NCBI GenBank assembly: GCA_039619475.1
Contig: CM077115.1
Span: 42,036,944 to 42,100,943 of the forward strand
Direction of reading: 5' to 3'
Length of the DNA: 64,000 bases
Origin: Icerya purchasi
Taxonomy: Eukaryota; Arthropoda; Insecta; Hemiptera; Monophlebidae
Position 1 is the stretch's first letter. The number at the start of each line of letters is the position of its first letter. Both the position numbers and the translations under genes were made by a program. A model generated the notes under the pieces. The model was not told the origin of the DNA, searched no databases, and saw nothing but the letters and a program-made list of their open reading frames with translations. Positions 21,989 through 34,484 of this stretch are shown here, one piece after another.

Positions 21989-24900
21989 GTTGAACTGCCT
22001 TACGTAATCTCTCTTAACTTCGGCAGCTGTCACCATCGTTGCTACGTAATATTTAAAGAATTCAGATTTTAGAAATACATCAACTGTATTTTCGTAAGTA
22101 CGTATAATATATGTATGAGTGTATATTTTTTTTTACTTGAAAAACACGCGATCTAATTTTAAACCTTTCGTAACAGACAATTCTAATGCGTGACAAATTT
22201 AATTGTCAGTTCATTGATATTCAAAAAACTGTTTCTAAATATATATTTTATAGATGTTAATGATCATCCCGGTCATTCTACTAATGCCGAAGGTAATATT
22301 TTGAAACGAAATTTATAACATTTTTGAAACAATCGAAACTACTCAACGATAAAGTTGAATATATATAAAAATTTATTCGTACAAAGATATCACCGAGTGT
22401 TTTTATTTTATTTCACGAAGAACCGACGCAGTCATTTGAAACCGACTTATCTCGATAAGAATTATAAAAGTATCCGACACGATTTGGTGATCTCTCCCGG
22501 TGAGGGCCGTAAGATCGTATTTTTATACAAGTAGAATGTTTTGAAGAAGAAGAAAAAAAGGAAAAAACAGGGCCATACAGAAAAGCAGAGTTATTCCAGC
22601 TGGCATTTATCTAGGTTACGTTGCCTAAAGTAGAAAACTCGGATAAAGCAACGGAGAAAGCTATTTTCATTTTGAGAGCAGCATTCATTTCTCGTTTTCT
22701 GAACATAATCAAATAAACAAAAATTTTGCGTACAGGTAATGTGAATAACAAGCGGTAATAATAAAAACGGAACTAAAATTATAACAAACTGTACATATAA
22801 GAAGAAAAAATAAATCAAAATATTAAGATACCAGACGTTTGTTTAAATTTACAAATTTTGAAATTTCACAAAGTATTTCAGCAGCCAAGAGCAGCGAAAA
22901 ACTCCAAAAGTGTACCCTCGCATTCGAGTCTACCGGGGGAGCTTTTATTTTCGTTAAAAAAATAAATAAATAAATAATAATAAATTTTATCACTAACCAG
23001 ATTGTTCTTTTTTTGTTCTTTTTTTGTTCTTTTTTTGGAGGGGGAAAAAAGTGTATTAGGCAGAAAACTTTTTTTCCTTGAAAAAATGTCAGATTACGGA
23101 AAAGCGCGATTTAATTTATTATTCTACTCCGACTCGACGTAATTATAATAATTTAAAATCTTAATATAAAAAAGCCTAATAAATCACGCGCGCCGCAGCT
23201 TCGTGTTTTTTAAGGTATAAAAATAGTATATAGCAGATTTATTTAGACGTTTTACGTACCAGTGCCGCTCATTTAAACAGAATTTTTTACTGTTTAGGAA
23301 GTAAAATTTAAGGGACGGCGGAGAAAACAAGGGCAAAAAAAGAAAACCCCCCCAAAAAAAAAAAATTCTCTAATTAATCGTCACGAAAATAAAACTGCGG
23401 GGACGAAAACGAAAAAGGGCCGAAGAAACAGAAAACTCGAATAAAATTATAAATCAACGGCCTTCCGGACAAGAGCAGCCCAACCGCTGATGCAACTTGC
23501 GCCGGTAAAAAGCTGAACTAGATAATCGGGATTTGTATAAGAGCAATTTAACAAAGTTCACCAGAAGCAGCTTGCCGAAGTACGAACATTCTCGAAAGAT
23601 TCCGATTAGATACGAACAGGCCGAGTAGCGGCAAAAGGCCCCTTCGCCGAATGATGTCCAAAGGCGACGACATCCTAATAATTTCCCTATATCCTTTTCT
23701 CAATTCCCTTCTCCGTTCGTGAAACTTCCACACGTCCCCGTCGCTCAGCGCTCTGCTAACGAGTTTCCGGCTGACTGCCAATTGAATAAATTATCAGAAA
23801 TAGTGCTACCTGCGCTTCGAGGGGCAAATTTATGTAACAGCCATTTTCAAGAACAAATATACCGCGCGCCCCGCCGACTGATGTGATTTCTAACGGGGAG
23901 GGTAATAAAAATTCGTCATCTGAAATAAACTTTCCACGCCAATCTAATCTACAACAGTAGCGTGATTTGTTGCTATTTCGACGGAAAAATTGCTCTAATA
24001 AATTCGAAAATGCCATTCGTTCGGCATTTCCTAGAATACGAATTTTCATTATAAATCAAATTCGAACGACCGCTTTGTAAAATCACGGTAATTCGAATAT
24101 AATAACAATTCTTATTTCAAAACCCATCTCCGTATAGAGTATTCGATCTAAAATCTATCCGCAGAAATCCTAGGCTCAATCTTGAAAAGGAATGTGGGTT
24201 GTTGTTTCGACTCGCCTTCGTATCTCGGGCAAATCACATTTTTTTAAACACGATGGCTACTCGAAGCGAATTTTTTTAAATTCCCAATTCCCTGATTACT
24301 AGAATTGTACAAGAGCTTACACGAACCTTGTCTCGGATAATAACAAATCCAACCAATTGAAGCGAAGGCAAATAAAATATCAGTAAGAACAAAAAAAAAT
24401 TGTAAATTAAATTTTTCAGTTTTTCGAAATTCACAATTTTAAAACTTATTTGACATCCGATATTTACAATTGTAATCGTAGATATTGTGCGCCTAAGCTT
24501 CTCCGAAAGTTTTACTGTGAGCGTTCAACCCTCTCCCAATAATATGAAATTCATATAATACAAACATTTTTAATGCGTTGCGTTAAATAAGCCGAATTTT
24601 ATTCAAATTTACGGCGTGCTTTCAATATTTTTGTCAAAAAATAGTTATAGAAAATGAAAAACCGCTTCTTCTTGTTGCATGCACGGAAAAAAATTAGTAA
24701 TTTTAGATTTTAATAAAAAATAATACAAATTTCTATTTAAAAGTTATAGTTAGAATTGCAACGTGTAAAGTACATCTGTATTAAGTTTTAAAAAAGGGTT
24801 TTCAAATCCTTCTCTCCCGATATTTGTAATTTAAGTTTTTCAAAAAAAATTATCATTATTTATTCTGGTAATTTTCAAAAAGTATAAAATTAATACAAAT

Positions 24901-25479
24901 AGGCTGTTAATTCTTCCAAATCTTCAGCGCTCCTCCGTAAAGAACGTATCAAAACGGTTTCCTTTCGATATATTTCATTGGGCTCTATAGCGTCGCAAAA
25001 CAAGAACACATTATAACTCTGTGTCTTTTTATAATGTCTGTTTTTACAGCTGAAATCCATCTTTTAAAAACACTTAGTGAGACGTATTTCGACTAATCTA
25101 AAGTTACTTTTAATAATAGTAGAATCCAAACGTTCTATTGCTTTAGCAAATGGATATTCCAAAAAAAAAAAGAGATTATTCAATTATTGTTTCGTACGAT
25201 AACGAAAAACTCCATTATTTCTCGCCTTTCTTTAAACATATAGTTTTTATCTAAATCAAAAATTTGGGTGCATTCTTAACGTATCTTTCGTTGCAAATCC
25301 TTACTATTTTATAGGAATTCGGTCGTCAGATGTTGTAAGTCAATCATTTCAAGTTTTGACATTTCATGATAGCGAACTATTCTGTTCTGACAACACTTTT
25401 TTTCAGATAGAAATAAAACCAGGGAGCGTATCTCATTACAGTGTACAATAAGTTCATCTTTTTTGAAATTATTTTAAGA
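21989..25479. other. Intergenic block, no gene supported
   Basis: The block includes three TTGTTCTTTTT-type units near 23002-23036 and a GC-richer patch at about 23450-23900 carrying two overlapping antisense frames (23548-23781 and 23756-24049). These have no recognisable domain. A 39-nt stretch at 22254-22292 (ATG to AAG, between TATAG and GTAATA) has exon-like edges, but no partner exon was found. Confidence 0.5.
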
Positions 25480-26150
25480 ATGATTCAAAAAAGCGGCTCA
25501 TGGAAGGACGAAATGCCCCGATGCTTAGCTGGTAAAAGTTTATCTGATCATTTTTCCTTTATAGCTGCAAAGCTGTTATACAAAAGTAGGCTCCCTTTTT
25601 TTTTGGTTTTCACCACAGCCCCTACATATTTCTTTACACAAGCCAATTATAGAACGTTCTCCTTAACCGGGCCATTTTCCATCCATCTTACACATCACAA
25701 AACTTTGAAAGAAGCACAACAGACTCGCTGTAAACAAGTACAGTCGTATCTGCGAGCCGGTGTATATGTAAACAAGTTCTATAGCGCCCTTAGGAATCCA
25801 ACTGCGTCCCAATCGGTTGCTTTCATGTCATTCTTAAAAGTACTGTGTAATGCACGAAGACCATAACTGCCAATACTTAACAAAGCGGTGAACACCTCTG
25901 CCAATTCCCCTGCTGTAAATCAAACAAAATTTTCCGGTTTACATTTGTCCCCATCCGTGAAAATCTGAATAATCTTATTCGCTGTTTTAGGTGATAGTGA
26001 GACTAAGTTCACCCAAAAGATCAGAAGCTTTCGAATATCCCGTAAAAAATCCGAGGTAAAATCATTTTTTGCTTAATCGTGTCAAAGAAACGATATGCGA
26101 ATCCATTTGCTGCCTTTGTGAAACTTTATTTAATGATTCATCAAAGCAAA
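25480..26150 (-). pseudogene. Broken copy of a transposon-associated protein (FDESLN...QMD family)
   Basis: Read on the minus strand in shifting frames, in order. First come CFDESLNKVSQRQQMDSH and RFFDTIKQK (about 26148-26070). Then come a decayed block matching the family's DGPNVN region, IGSYGLRALHSTFKNDMKAT with WDAVGFLRAL, and TPARRYD. Last comes a FCDV...GWKMAR block followed by a decayed tail. From memory these match an uncharacterised metazoan family seen in many arthropod genomes, probably mobile-element derived, with HFDESLN, MDGPNVNW, SCGLHVVHG and SPARREDY blocks. At least four frameshifts and several stops make it non-functional. The + strand frame of 141 codons at 25441 is its shadow. 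Family recall is moderate; molecular function is unknown to me. Confidence 0.6.
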
Positions 26151-28792
26151 GAACAACGTATAAACAATGTTTTGTATTTCTAAGTATCTTTCAAAGTACG
26201 AGCAGCCAAACCGAAAACTACTGCATGTGCATTCCCTACTTTATCCTTTTTTTTTTTTTTGAAACTAAAGATTTGATGTACTTTCGTTTCCTGGAAATTA
26301 TGTGTAAATGAAAGAACGCGAAGCAATACGATTAATAAGAAGAAAAAAATTGAAAGGCGGATGTAGGATGAATGCAAAAATAGGAGGAAAATAGCGCATT
26401 TTTATAATTTAAATGGAAAATTAAGGGAAAAATAAATAAGCGAAAGTTGCGTTGCACAAATACATACATATATATATATATATATACTTATACTTAAACA
26501 TAAAGCTAGGTTTACTAATATTATGATCTATGGAATAAGTTAAGATAGTTTGCAATATTCGTATATTTTTTTAATAAACGTTAATAAGAATGTCGGGCAC
26601 TCACACAATGGGTATATTTACCTTATGAGACCCGCAACTTATTTTTAAAAAGGTGACGAGAGCAGGAAGTCTCGAAGCTGATTTAAAAACGGCATACACA
26701 AAAGCAGATAGAGGAAAAATGAAACAAGATAAACACGGAACGAAGTGGAATGAAGATAGCGGCAGATGATTCGTCCTGACTGTTCGATATAAGTGTTTGT
26801 CCGAGAGAACGGTATTAAAAATTAAGGGTTCTCGATGTTAGGCAAACTATAAACAGTGTACCACATGCGGGGTACCCTACAGTTACACGTTGAACAGCTA
26901 GGATGCAAACGCCTGTGCACAGCGGAATGCGTGAAATTCAGTCGGAATGCGGTCATTACCCGAATCGCCTAAACAGTATAAGGAAATTAAATTAGGATAA
27001 CGAGAACATTTGCGCTAAATGAGCCTAACCGCGGCGGGCCGGCAATTAAACATTTCTATATGTGCACAACATGGGAAACTTATGACGGTAATTTTGGGCA
27101 GCATCATTCCGAGGATAAGGAACGGCAGCGTCATTTACACTCTCACACGACGTCGCATTGATATTCGGGCAATACTAAGCGATATCCTTACGAATATTAT
27201 CGTTTCATTATTGAAAAGGCCTGTCACTTCGGCATACCGTGTGACATGGTAATACCGAGTGGTATTCGATTTTTTTTTTTTTTTTTGTACCTGTACAAAG
27301 AATCCGAATCCCAACGAAATTATAGCCTCTCTGCGAGTCGGATAAAATTGTTCAACGTCGCTATTCAACGCATACACCAGAGAGGATAACACGCGCGCTG
27401 AATCTAATTATCTCGTCTAATTAAAATATTCTTATGTTAATCTCAGGCGAGATCTCGCACGCATGTGTCGGAATAATATTTTACCGTTTTTTGTTGTTTT
27501 TCTTCTATCGGGCATTTTATGCAGTAACAATAAAAAAAAAAACACATTCCTTTGAGAATCCTTCATTACAACCTCTGCCGATTCCGACTGTTAATTTGAC
27601 TATCGATTTTTACTTCGGCGCAGATCAGTTAAACTTTTACGAATAGAGCGGTTGAAAAAAAAAAGGGGGGGGGGGGGGTCGTCAAACAAATAAAGTTGAT
27701 CACTGTCGATGAAACGCATTACGGTTTCGTTAAAAATAGTGCTTGCAGTTAAAAGTAAAATCGATTCGCTAGCAACGATCTGTTTTCAATTGAGGTCTGC
27801 TATATTTTTAAAACTAATAGTCGCCGATTGAAAAATATATGCATTTTCATATATGTTGGGAGTGATAGGATGAAAATTTTCAATGAAGAATGCTTGTTTT
27901 ACCAACATTCTATGACTTTGTTATCATACCTCTATATTCTCATGTGCGCACATGCATGCATACTCATGCTCCCCAACTAGCATATTCGTCCACGCAATGG
28001 CAACAAACTTCAGCATGTCTCTCCACAATGTCAAGGATAGCACAATCTCTAATATCATTTTTTCGGAAAAGTATTTTCCAGTTGGTAATTTAAAAAAAAT
28101 ACAAAAGTGAAAATCTAAAAACTGGACATTTCTTGGCAAATTTTATCTAAAAATTAAGCACTTTTAAGTATCTTGGATTCGATTATTTTCAGTTGCATCG
28201 GAGAATATTCCCTTTTCTTTTTGCATGAATAATTTTTCGATTTGAGAATATATATATATATATATATGTATGTGTAAAAGAATGTGTAGCGATAATGCGA
28301 TCACACAAGAATGCAGTGAATAATAAAAAGGAATGCGTTTACGTTGTGTAAATTAGATTTGAAATAGATTTTATAATGTTGAAGATAGCATATGAATGTT
28401 ATCGCGTATTTCAGATAATAGTTTATTGTAAAATAAATAATGCGTTTCTTAAATTCCATTAAAATTTCTGAACAATTTCGTTGTTTATTTCTATTTATAA
28501 AGATTTGCCTCATGAATAGCGTATTTAAGATGCAGTTTGAAATACAGCATCTATTATTATATAATGAACATGTTAGCACTATATATATATATATATACAT
28601 ATATATTCATTTAAGGTTTTAAACAATTTTTATAAATTACGACTGATGAATAAGCATGAAATCTCGGTGATCGATATAGATGGGGAAATGTATATACAGA
28701 GAAGATTTACACGAAAGTTTGATGAATTTTTAATTATTTGTAATAATGGTGCCAATGAGTAAAGCAATGTTTATTTAATAATAGTAAGTAAT
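26151..28792. other. Intergenic block with microsatellites and a G14 run
   Basis: The block holds TA repeats near 26466-26487, 28245-28267 and 28576-28600, T tracts near 26249-26260 and 27272-27287, and an uninterrupted G run of 14 at 27665-27678. No exon or element could be supported. The segment at about 26880-27240 is less AT-rich, with an open frame at 27019 that lacks any recognised motif. Confidence 0.5.
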
Positions 28793-29760
28793 AATGGAAA
28801 AAATGAAGAAGCAATTCTTAAAAGCGAACTGGAAAGGATACGCAGCGATATATTGAAAAAATATAATGCATTAAAGTCCGAGTAGAAATCTATTACAAAT
28901 ACTGCGCAGCTGTCACGCTTGAGAACTTGTTACAAAACAGTTATTGGATCATCAGGAAGCATTACAAAAATCTAAAAAGATGAAAAAGGAATCGAAACGA
29001 CAAAAACTTTCTAGTGTCAGAAGGAGAGGTGATGATGAGCTTGAAGTTGAAGAAGGAGAAAACTTTGAGAATAATGATAACAAACTCGGATATAAGCCGA
29101 TTAATATATGTGGAACAGATTCATATCAAACAGCCAACGATGAACCTGTACGAAATGATCAAGTATATATGGAATACGATATAATACTAACGCTGATGAA
29201 TGCATGATTGGTTTAACGCCGATTTTTTTTTTGCTATCGCAAATGAAGTGAAATTTATTTAGCGAAAAGAAGAGTAAACGAATAAAATTTCCATACACAA
29301 CCGGACTGGTTAATTTTTACTAATGGAAACAAATGTTGATGAGAATAAGTATACAGATAATGATTTAGCTCTATATAAAAAAATACTGCAATTTACTGGA
29401 GCTCATTTACGATTACACTAGTGTATTAAAGGGTACTCCACTTCCTAAATACAGAAAAATAATACGTCCGTTGTTTCAATCTAATGTACAGAGTGTAAAA
29501 GTTTTCCCTGGTGAAACAAAAAAGAAACATACACATAGTACTGCTCGCAGAATGTGTCTTGAAGATCCCCATGTTAATTATTCTGACGATCCTAATGAAA
29601 TGGTTGAATGATTAGCGACACTGCGCATGTCTAAACAATCAGGTAATACTGGTGTAGATACTGAAATTCAGACGATAGAAGAAAAGTTGGCAGAAAAAGA
29701 ATACATTCAGTTAGATTAGCAGTTTTTACGCTGTACATTATTAACAGCTGATGATTATAT
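28793..29760 (+). pseudogene. Broken ORF of an element-associated family (YTxxDLxxYKxIL ... YDDPNE)
   Basis: A series of + strand fragments in shifting frames. A charged helix comes first (SELERIRSDILKKYNALKS, about 28818-28878). An acidic/basic linker follows at 28944-29200. Then come YGIRYNTNADECMIGLTPIF (about 29175-29230), YTDNDLALYKKILQFTGAH (about 29350-29405) and KYRKIIRPLFQS (about 29440-29480). Last is NYSDDPNEMVE with LRMSKQSGNTGVDTEIQ (about 29576-29670). This order matches, from memory, an uncharacterised family repeated in many arthropod and cnidarian genomes and thought to travel with large mobile or virus-like elements. In-frame stops and shifts show it is dead. Biochemical role is unknown to me. 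Confidence 0.55.
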
Positions 29761-30627
29761 ATTAAAATTTAACAATGAATTAATGTTTATTTTTATCGAT
29801 TAGGACGAATGTAACAAAAATTATCAAATAATTTGTAAATATTATTGAATTTAGTTCTTATATTTATACCTTCTTTTTTGTTTTTTTCTTTTTTTTTTTG
29901 TTTTATATTTCTTATTGTTTTTTTGAATATTTAACTGTATGCAATGTACTATCTGCTTTCTAGGTAGTCCAAATAGATTCAAGACGCCTCTAAAATATGT
30001 GAGAAAAATTGGTCATATGTTTTCTTATTAAAAAAGTTAATAAATTTTAGAATACAAATTTTACAAACATAATGCTAAAACAAAAACCATTTTTTCTATT
30101 ATTTTGAAGGACAATTTACGACATTACGTTTTGAATAAAAACCATCATTCAAATATCCATTTGGACATGGGTGAATTTCCAATGACTGCTTGCAATAACT
30201 AGGGCCTAATGTCTTAAATGCAGTGTTCAATGTTTATTCTTAAGGTGTTGTATACAGTTGTGATAGACGAAAAAATCGTTGTTTTTTTTGTTTGTTTTTT
30301 TCTTTATTGCGTATTCTTTAAGTACGTTATCCTAAGAATGCTGTCACCAAATTTCATATTGATCGGAGCATTAGATCCGAAGTTATTCATAGCGCGTTAT
30401 TACGAGTAGCGCGCGTATATTCGTGATATTAGTAACAGTCACTGAAAATTGCACTCATCGAATTCGCTTGTGTAAACTTCGTCGTAATACTTTCAAATGA
30501 TATTTTCTTCAAAATATGACGCTGTAAATTATACTTCAAAATAATATAAAACGCTTTTGATTGTATCTGGTATAATTTATATTTTATTTCATTTTAAAAT
30601 TATTTCATTCTAAATGAAAGACCCTTC

Positions 30628-30651
30628 ATATATATATATATATATATATAT
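30628..30651. repeat. (TA)n microsatellite
   Basis: Uninterrupted TA run of about 24 bp in intergenic sequence, with nothing recognisable on either side. Confidence 0.9.
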
Positions 30652-31899
30652 TCGATTCATTAATTAACGGACGAATAGAAGAGTTGCCGAGTTCGCTTCA
30701 GTCAGTTGTGTTGGCTTATATGATTTAGTATCCTCCCAGATTAATTTTTTAGACTCTCGTCGTACGAGACTAGGTTCGAAAATTAGGATTTCGTCTGCCG
30801 TCTAGTCGATTTATTACCACATTCCAGTCGTGACGAAGAAATTTTAAATGAGAACTAACTTCGGTTCTCTTTAGCTACGCCAATGTGAAAAGAGAAAACT
30901 GCTTCCTTACGAAGAGGAAATAAGAAGAAAATGTAAATCGAAATTTTGGAAATACGGATTCGTTCGTTTTGGGGTGTTCCTAATGAGAAGGAAAATGCGA
31001 AATGCGCGGAAGCTGGTCGAGCGTATATATGGCAAGTGCGTACGATATCGGAATTCTTAATTCGTACGATCCCAGCTTGTGTATTTTTGCTGATAAATTC
31101 GTCAGGGAATACACGCGTGTTTGCGAGAATAAAATAACATCCGGTTGTTTCACCGAATAGATTAGCACTCTATCTGTAGGATTTCTCTTTTGTAAATGTT
31201 AACGAAACAACGGCTACGTTAAAAAGAATTAGCTACGACTCTATGTTCGAATCCCGAAGTTCACCATTAGTACCGTTTTCCTCCGCTTACTTTTTCCGGC
31301 GATTATTTTCCTAAAGGAAGTTAGTAACTTATAACGCAATCTGGATTCCGCAAGCAACCTTTTCAAAGGCATCTACGGACGAGCATGGTCAGCCGGGAGT
31401 TTTCTCTCCCAATTTTGCCGTCTAAAATTAGTCGGTAAAGTTTCGTATTTTCCATCGCGCGTAATGCGGCTCAAGCATTTTTGTAATTTTCTATTTTCAG
31501 AGTTTTAATTTTTATTCTTCTGATTCTGAACAGATCTTCAACGTCGATGATTTTATTTATAAAGTAATTATAAGTAATATTTCGGCCAATAATTAACGGG
31601 CTTACAGACGAGTTAGTTAGTAAAGCCGGCGAAGCAACTGGAATACCAATAAATGATATAAAGATATCGATTTTGGTCGCCGTTTGAAAAAATCTGCTTC
31701 AGTAACGTTCAAGCCGTGTTGCAATGGTTTGTCGTTATACCTGAGTTTTTAAAAATATGCCGCTCAATGCGACCCCTATACTAAAAGACGATGGTTCTAG
31801 TGGCACAGAACCGGTTTACCACCCTAATGTACAATTAACCGTAGATAATTCGAGAGTATTTCAGGCAATAACGCCAAACAAAAGAATCGGCATTTATAT

Positions 31900-31942
31900 G
31901 GGAAGAAGATTTTTGTGCTCGCTAAAGAGCGAATCTTCTCCC
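31900..31942. other. 43-nt stem-loop
   Basis: GGGAAGAAGATT pairs with AATCTTCTCCC with one bulged A, and an inner CGCT/AGCG pair lies in the loop. It lies within an 80-codon open frame at 31757-31999 that has no other support. It may be chance or a small structured RNA. Confidence 0.35.
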
Positions 31943-33189
31943 ATCCTTCAAAAATTTGTCTATGGAACAGGTTCAAGATTCTCAAAAGGGCCGGAATAAC
32001 TATTATAAACATCTAATTATAAAGTTACTTTGTTTATACATTACAGTGTATTGCATTGTATGCATGTGTTTCTTCCTAATAGTTTATGCAACAGATATAA
32101 TAATCTCGTTATTTTTAATGTTATTTATTATTAATTTTTATATTTATGTATTCTTAGTGTTACTATTAATAATGTTTTTAATTTTATATCTGAAATATTT
32201 CCCACATATATTTTTCATTACTTCTCTTGGTCTCATTTTTGTGGTCGTTTTCCGATGTATCTTAATTTTATTTTCAGTACATGTGGTTTCACGTTCCCGA
32301 TCAAACTTAAGCTGACTATTAGACTATATACATAGTAGATATATTCCCCAGTTACAAATTATTATTGTTTAGATTATAATTACAGTATCTCATTTTATTT
32401 TACTTTTTTATTCAATTTTATTTTAGTTTACTTTTTATTATTGATTATTTTTCATTATAGAAATTTAAATAGCCTTTTGCACGTAGAAATAATTTTAGTG
32501 CGCATATGGTTTTCCTTTTTTTCTTTCCGCACGGTGATATCGAATTTTTATATTTACTCTTTTCTTTTCTTTGTCCGAGTTGGAGCAGGATCGTGTTTTT
32601 TTCCCGGTAATATAAATCGAACATTTTACTTTTTTATTAATGTAAACGTACAAAATAATTACTGACACTTTCAGAGTCCTGCTTTAATGCGTTATTATCC
32701 GAATACGTTCAATTTCGTTGTGTTCCAAGTACTTTTAGTTTTCATTAACATCGATTTCCGTCGTGTCTTACCTTGTCGTTAACCCCGATTTACGTTTTGT
32801 TGCTCCGTATGTAAATTTCCTTTTCAGAGCTCCAATAATTTTTGCTTTTATTCTTCTCAATAAACCGGGTTCGTTATTTTAACTAGTGGTGTTACACACT
32901 TTCGGTTGTAAACAATGATCTACCGATAACAATTATTGTTGAGTATTTTTACACCATTATATTATTAGTATTGTATATTATCTCTTCTGCAATAGTACTG
33001 GTTAATTTAAAAGTTTTATATTTTAACAACCTACAGTTTTGGTTTTGAATAATTCGAAGTTTTTCTCGATTAATGTACGCAGCCTAAAAAAAAGCACTTT
33101 AAGGATTTGAACTTATATGACGTCATGGTACCACTTCTAATTTTCACTGAAACATATAGCTGTATGAAAACGAAATTTGCCGATATGTG

Positions 33190-34150
33190 ATATACCCTCG
33201 GTCATGTAGCACCATGTAAAAGTGCAAAAGGTTGGGAGGAGTATCTTTTTATATATTCCAAAATGGATACAATTTCATGCTAATGATAACGGTAAATATT
33301 GCGGCAGTGTATCATTAGTTTTGGAAAACATAAATTCTATTAATATTATTGGTCTATATTGTTTTTGTGGCTGCAGTTACGCTAATTTCATTGATGAGTT
33401 GTAGAACATAATAACAAGTTTACCCGATAAAGTTTACTATAACAGGAGACATTAACATAAATTTGTTAGAAGAATGAAATAGCTGGGGTTATATTAATAT
33501 TTTAAACACAAACAGTTTTAGTAGTATGATAAATGAATCAACGTACACGCCAAATAACCTACCTTCATGCCAGGATCGTGGTTTTTTTACAAATACAAAA
33601 AAAAAAAAAAAAAAAAACAACAAAAACGACGAATTGTACACAGTATCATAGATCTAGATTCCTCCGATCACAGGAGTATAGATATCGGGATTCCACTATC
33701 CTTTAGTAAATTAAAATTCAAAACGTATATTTCACATCACTTTGATAAATTCAGTAACAAACTGGCGAAAACTGATGTGCCGATTCGATAAAAATGGATT
33801 ATCAATCTCGTAGCAAAAACAATGCGAAATTAAACTGTCCTGACCGTAATGAATCGCCTGGGCCTCGAATAGAGCCTTATTAAAATTATAAATTATTTAA
33901 GTCTTTCGCGGAAAATATAAACCTAGCAAATAATTGTAAATTTGCTTCTAGACACGTACAACGATCAATTAGAAAGGTAAAGAAGCAATATTATACAAAA
34001 CTTTTAAACAGATTCAAAAAAAAAAAAAAAACTAAAAATTACAAGTGTGTGTAGTCAAAAATACAACTAGTAAACATGGCCACGTAATTTAAAAAATTAA
34101 AATTAAAAATGGTATAGTAAACGTACCTGACGATGCATTTATTATTTCCG
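33190..34150 (+). mobile_element. Degenerate non-LTR retrotransposon, endonuclease (APE) domain and pre-RT region
   Basis: Reads across frames on the + strand. LYIPKWIQF and the ENINSINIIGLY strand come first (33222-33404). ITGDININLLEE follows (about 33436-33470), the GDFNxD box of AP-type endonucleases. Next is SWGYINILNTNSFSSMINES (about 33483-33540) and then DLDSSDHRSIDIGIPLS (about 33650-33700), containing the catalytic-type SDH box. Further on, SRHVQRSIRKVKKQYYTKLL (about 33950-34000) fits the basic linker before the RT. An A tract of about 20 nt near 33596-33617 and several stops and shifts mark decay. The RT itself is absent. A MITE begins at 34155, close to the end of recognisable sequence. 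Confidence 0.8.
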
Positions 34151-34154
34151 AGTA

Positions 34155-34482
34155 CAGTCGATTCTCGATAAACCCCAAATCAACAGACTAGCTTTTTTTA
34201 TTTATTTCTTATAGTTTTTAATGAACGCTTTATAGCACCGGTGTATTAAATTCGTGTAAATGTAATTTTTACAATTTTCGAGATTTAAACGTAAAAATTA
34301 AAGTTAATCTTTTTAAAGTTTAAGCGTGCGATTCGCTGTCCAATTCTGTGCGCTAATTCACACGAAATGGATCCCCTTTTATTGCTAACAACTTGTATTA
34401 ATGATGATTTCGATTTATCGGACTTTCACAACAGACTAAGCCTTCCCCTCTAATTAGTCTGTTACATCGAGGACTGACTCTG
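34155..34482. mobile_element. pogo/Tigger-like MITE, CAG...CTG ends, TA-flanked
   Basis: The left end CAGTCGATTCTCGATAAACC and the right end GTTACATCGAGGACTGACTCTG are imperfect inverted repeats, bordered by TA at 34153-34154 and 34483-34484. The TCTCGATAA-type terminus and TA target resemble pogo-family elements. At about 328 bp with no ORF, it is non-autonomous. It lies just beyond the LINE fragment at 33190. Confidence 0.6.
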
Positions 34483-34484
34483 TA

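Larger units (their letters stand above)
29770..33189. other. Intergenic block, no gene supported
   Basis: The block holds a TA repeat at 30628-30651, T-rich sequence at 32040-32600 that yields long hydrophobic shadow frames, and a stem-loop at 31900-31942. The part at 30230-30420 contains ACCAAATTTCATATTGATCG, a block that looks like part of an interspersed repeat, but there is no second copy here to prove it. Confidence 0.5.

Noticed and set aside
23548..24049. Two overlapping minus-strand frames in a GC-richer patch
   Set aside because: Composition alone raises frame length; no motif, signal peptide or splice pattern was found.
25441..25866. 141-codon + strand frame
   Set aside because: The minus strand carries ordered motifs of a known-style element protein, so this frame is its shadow.
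31956..32315. 119-codon hydrophobic + strand frame that could pass for a multi-pass membrane protein
   Set aside because: T-rich sequence translates to leucine, isoleucine and phenylalanine by composition alone; no charged loops or conserved motif.
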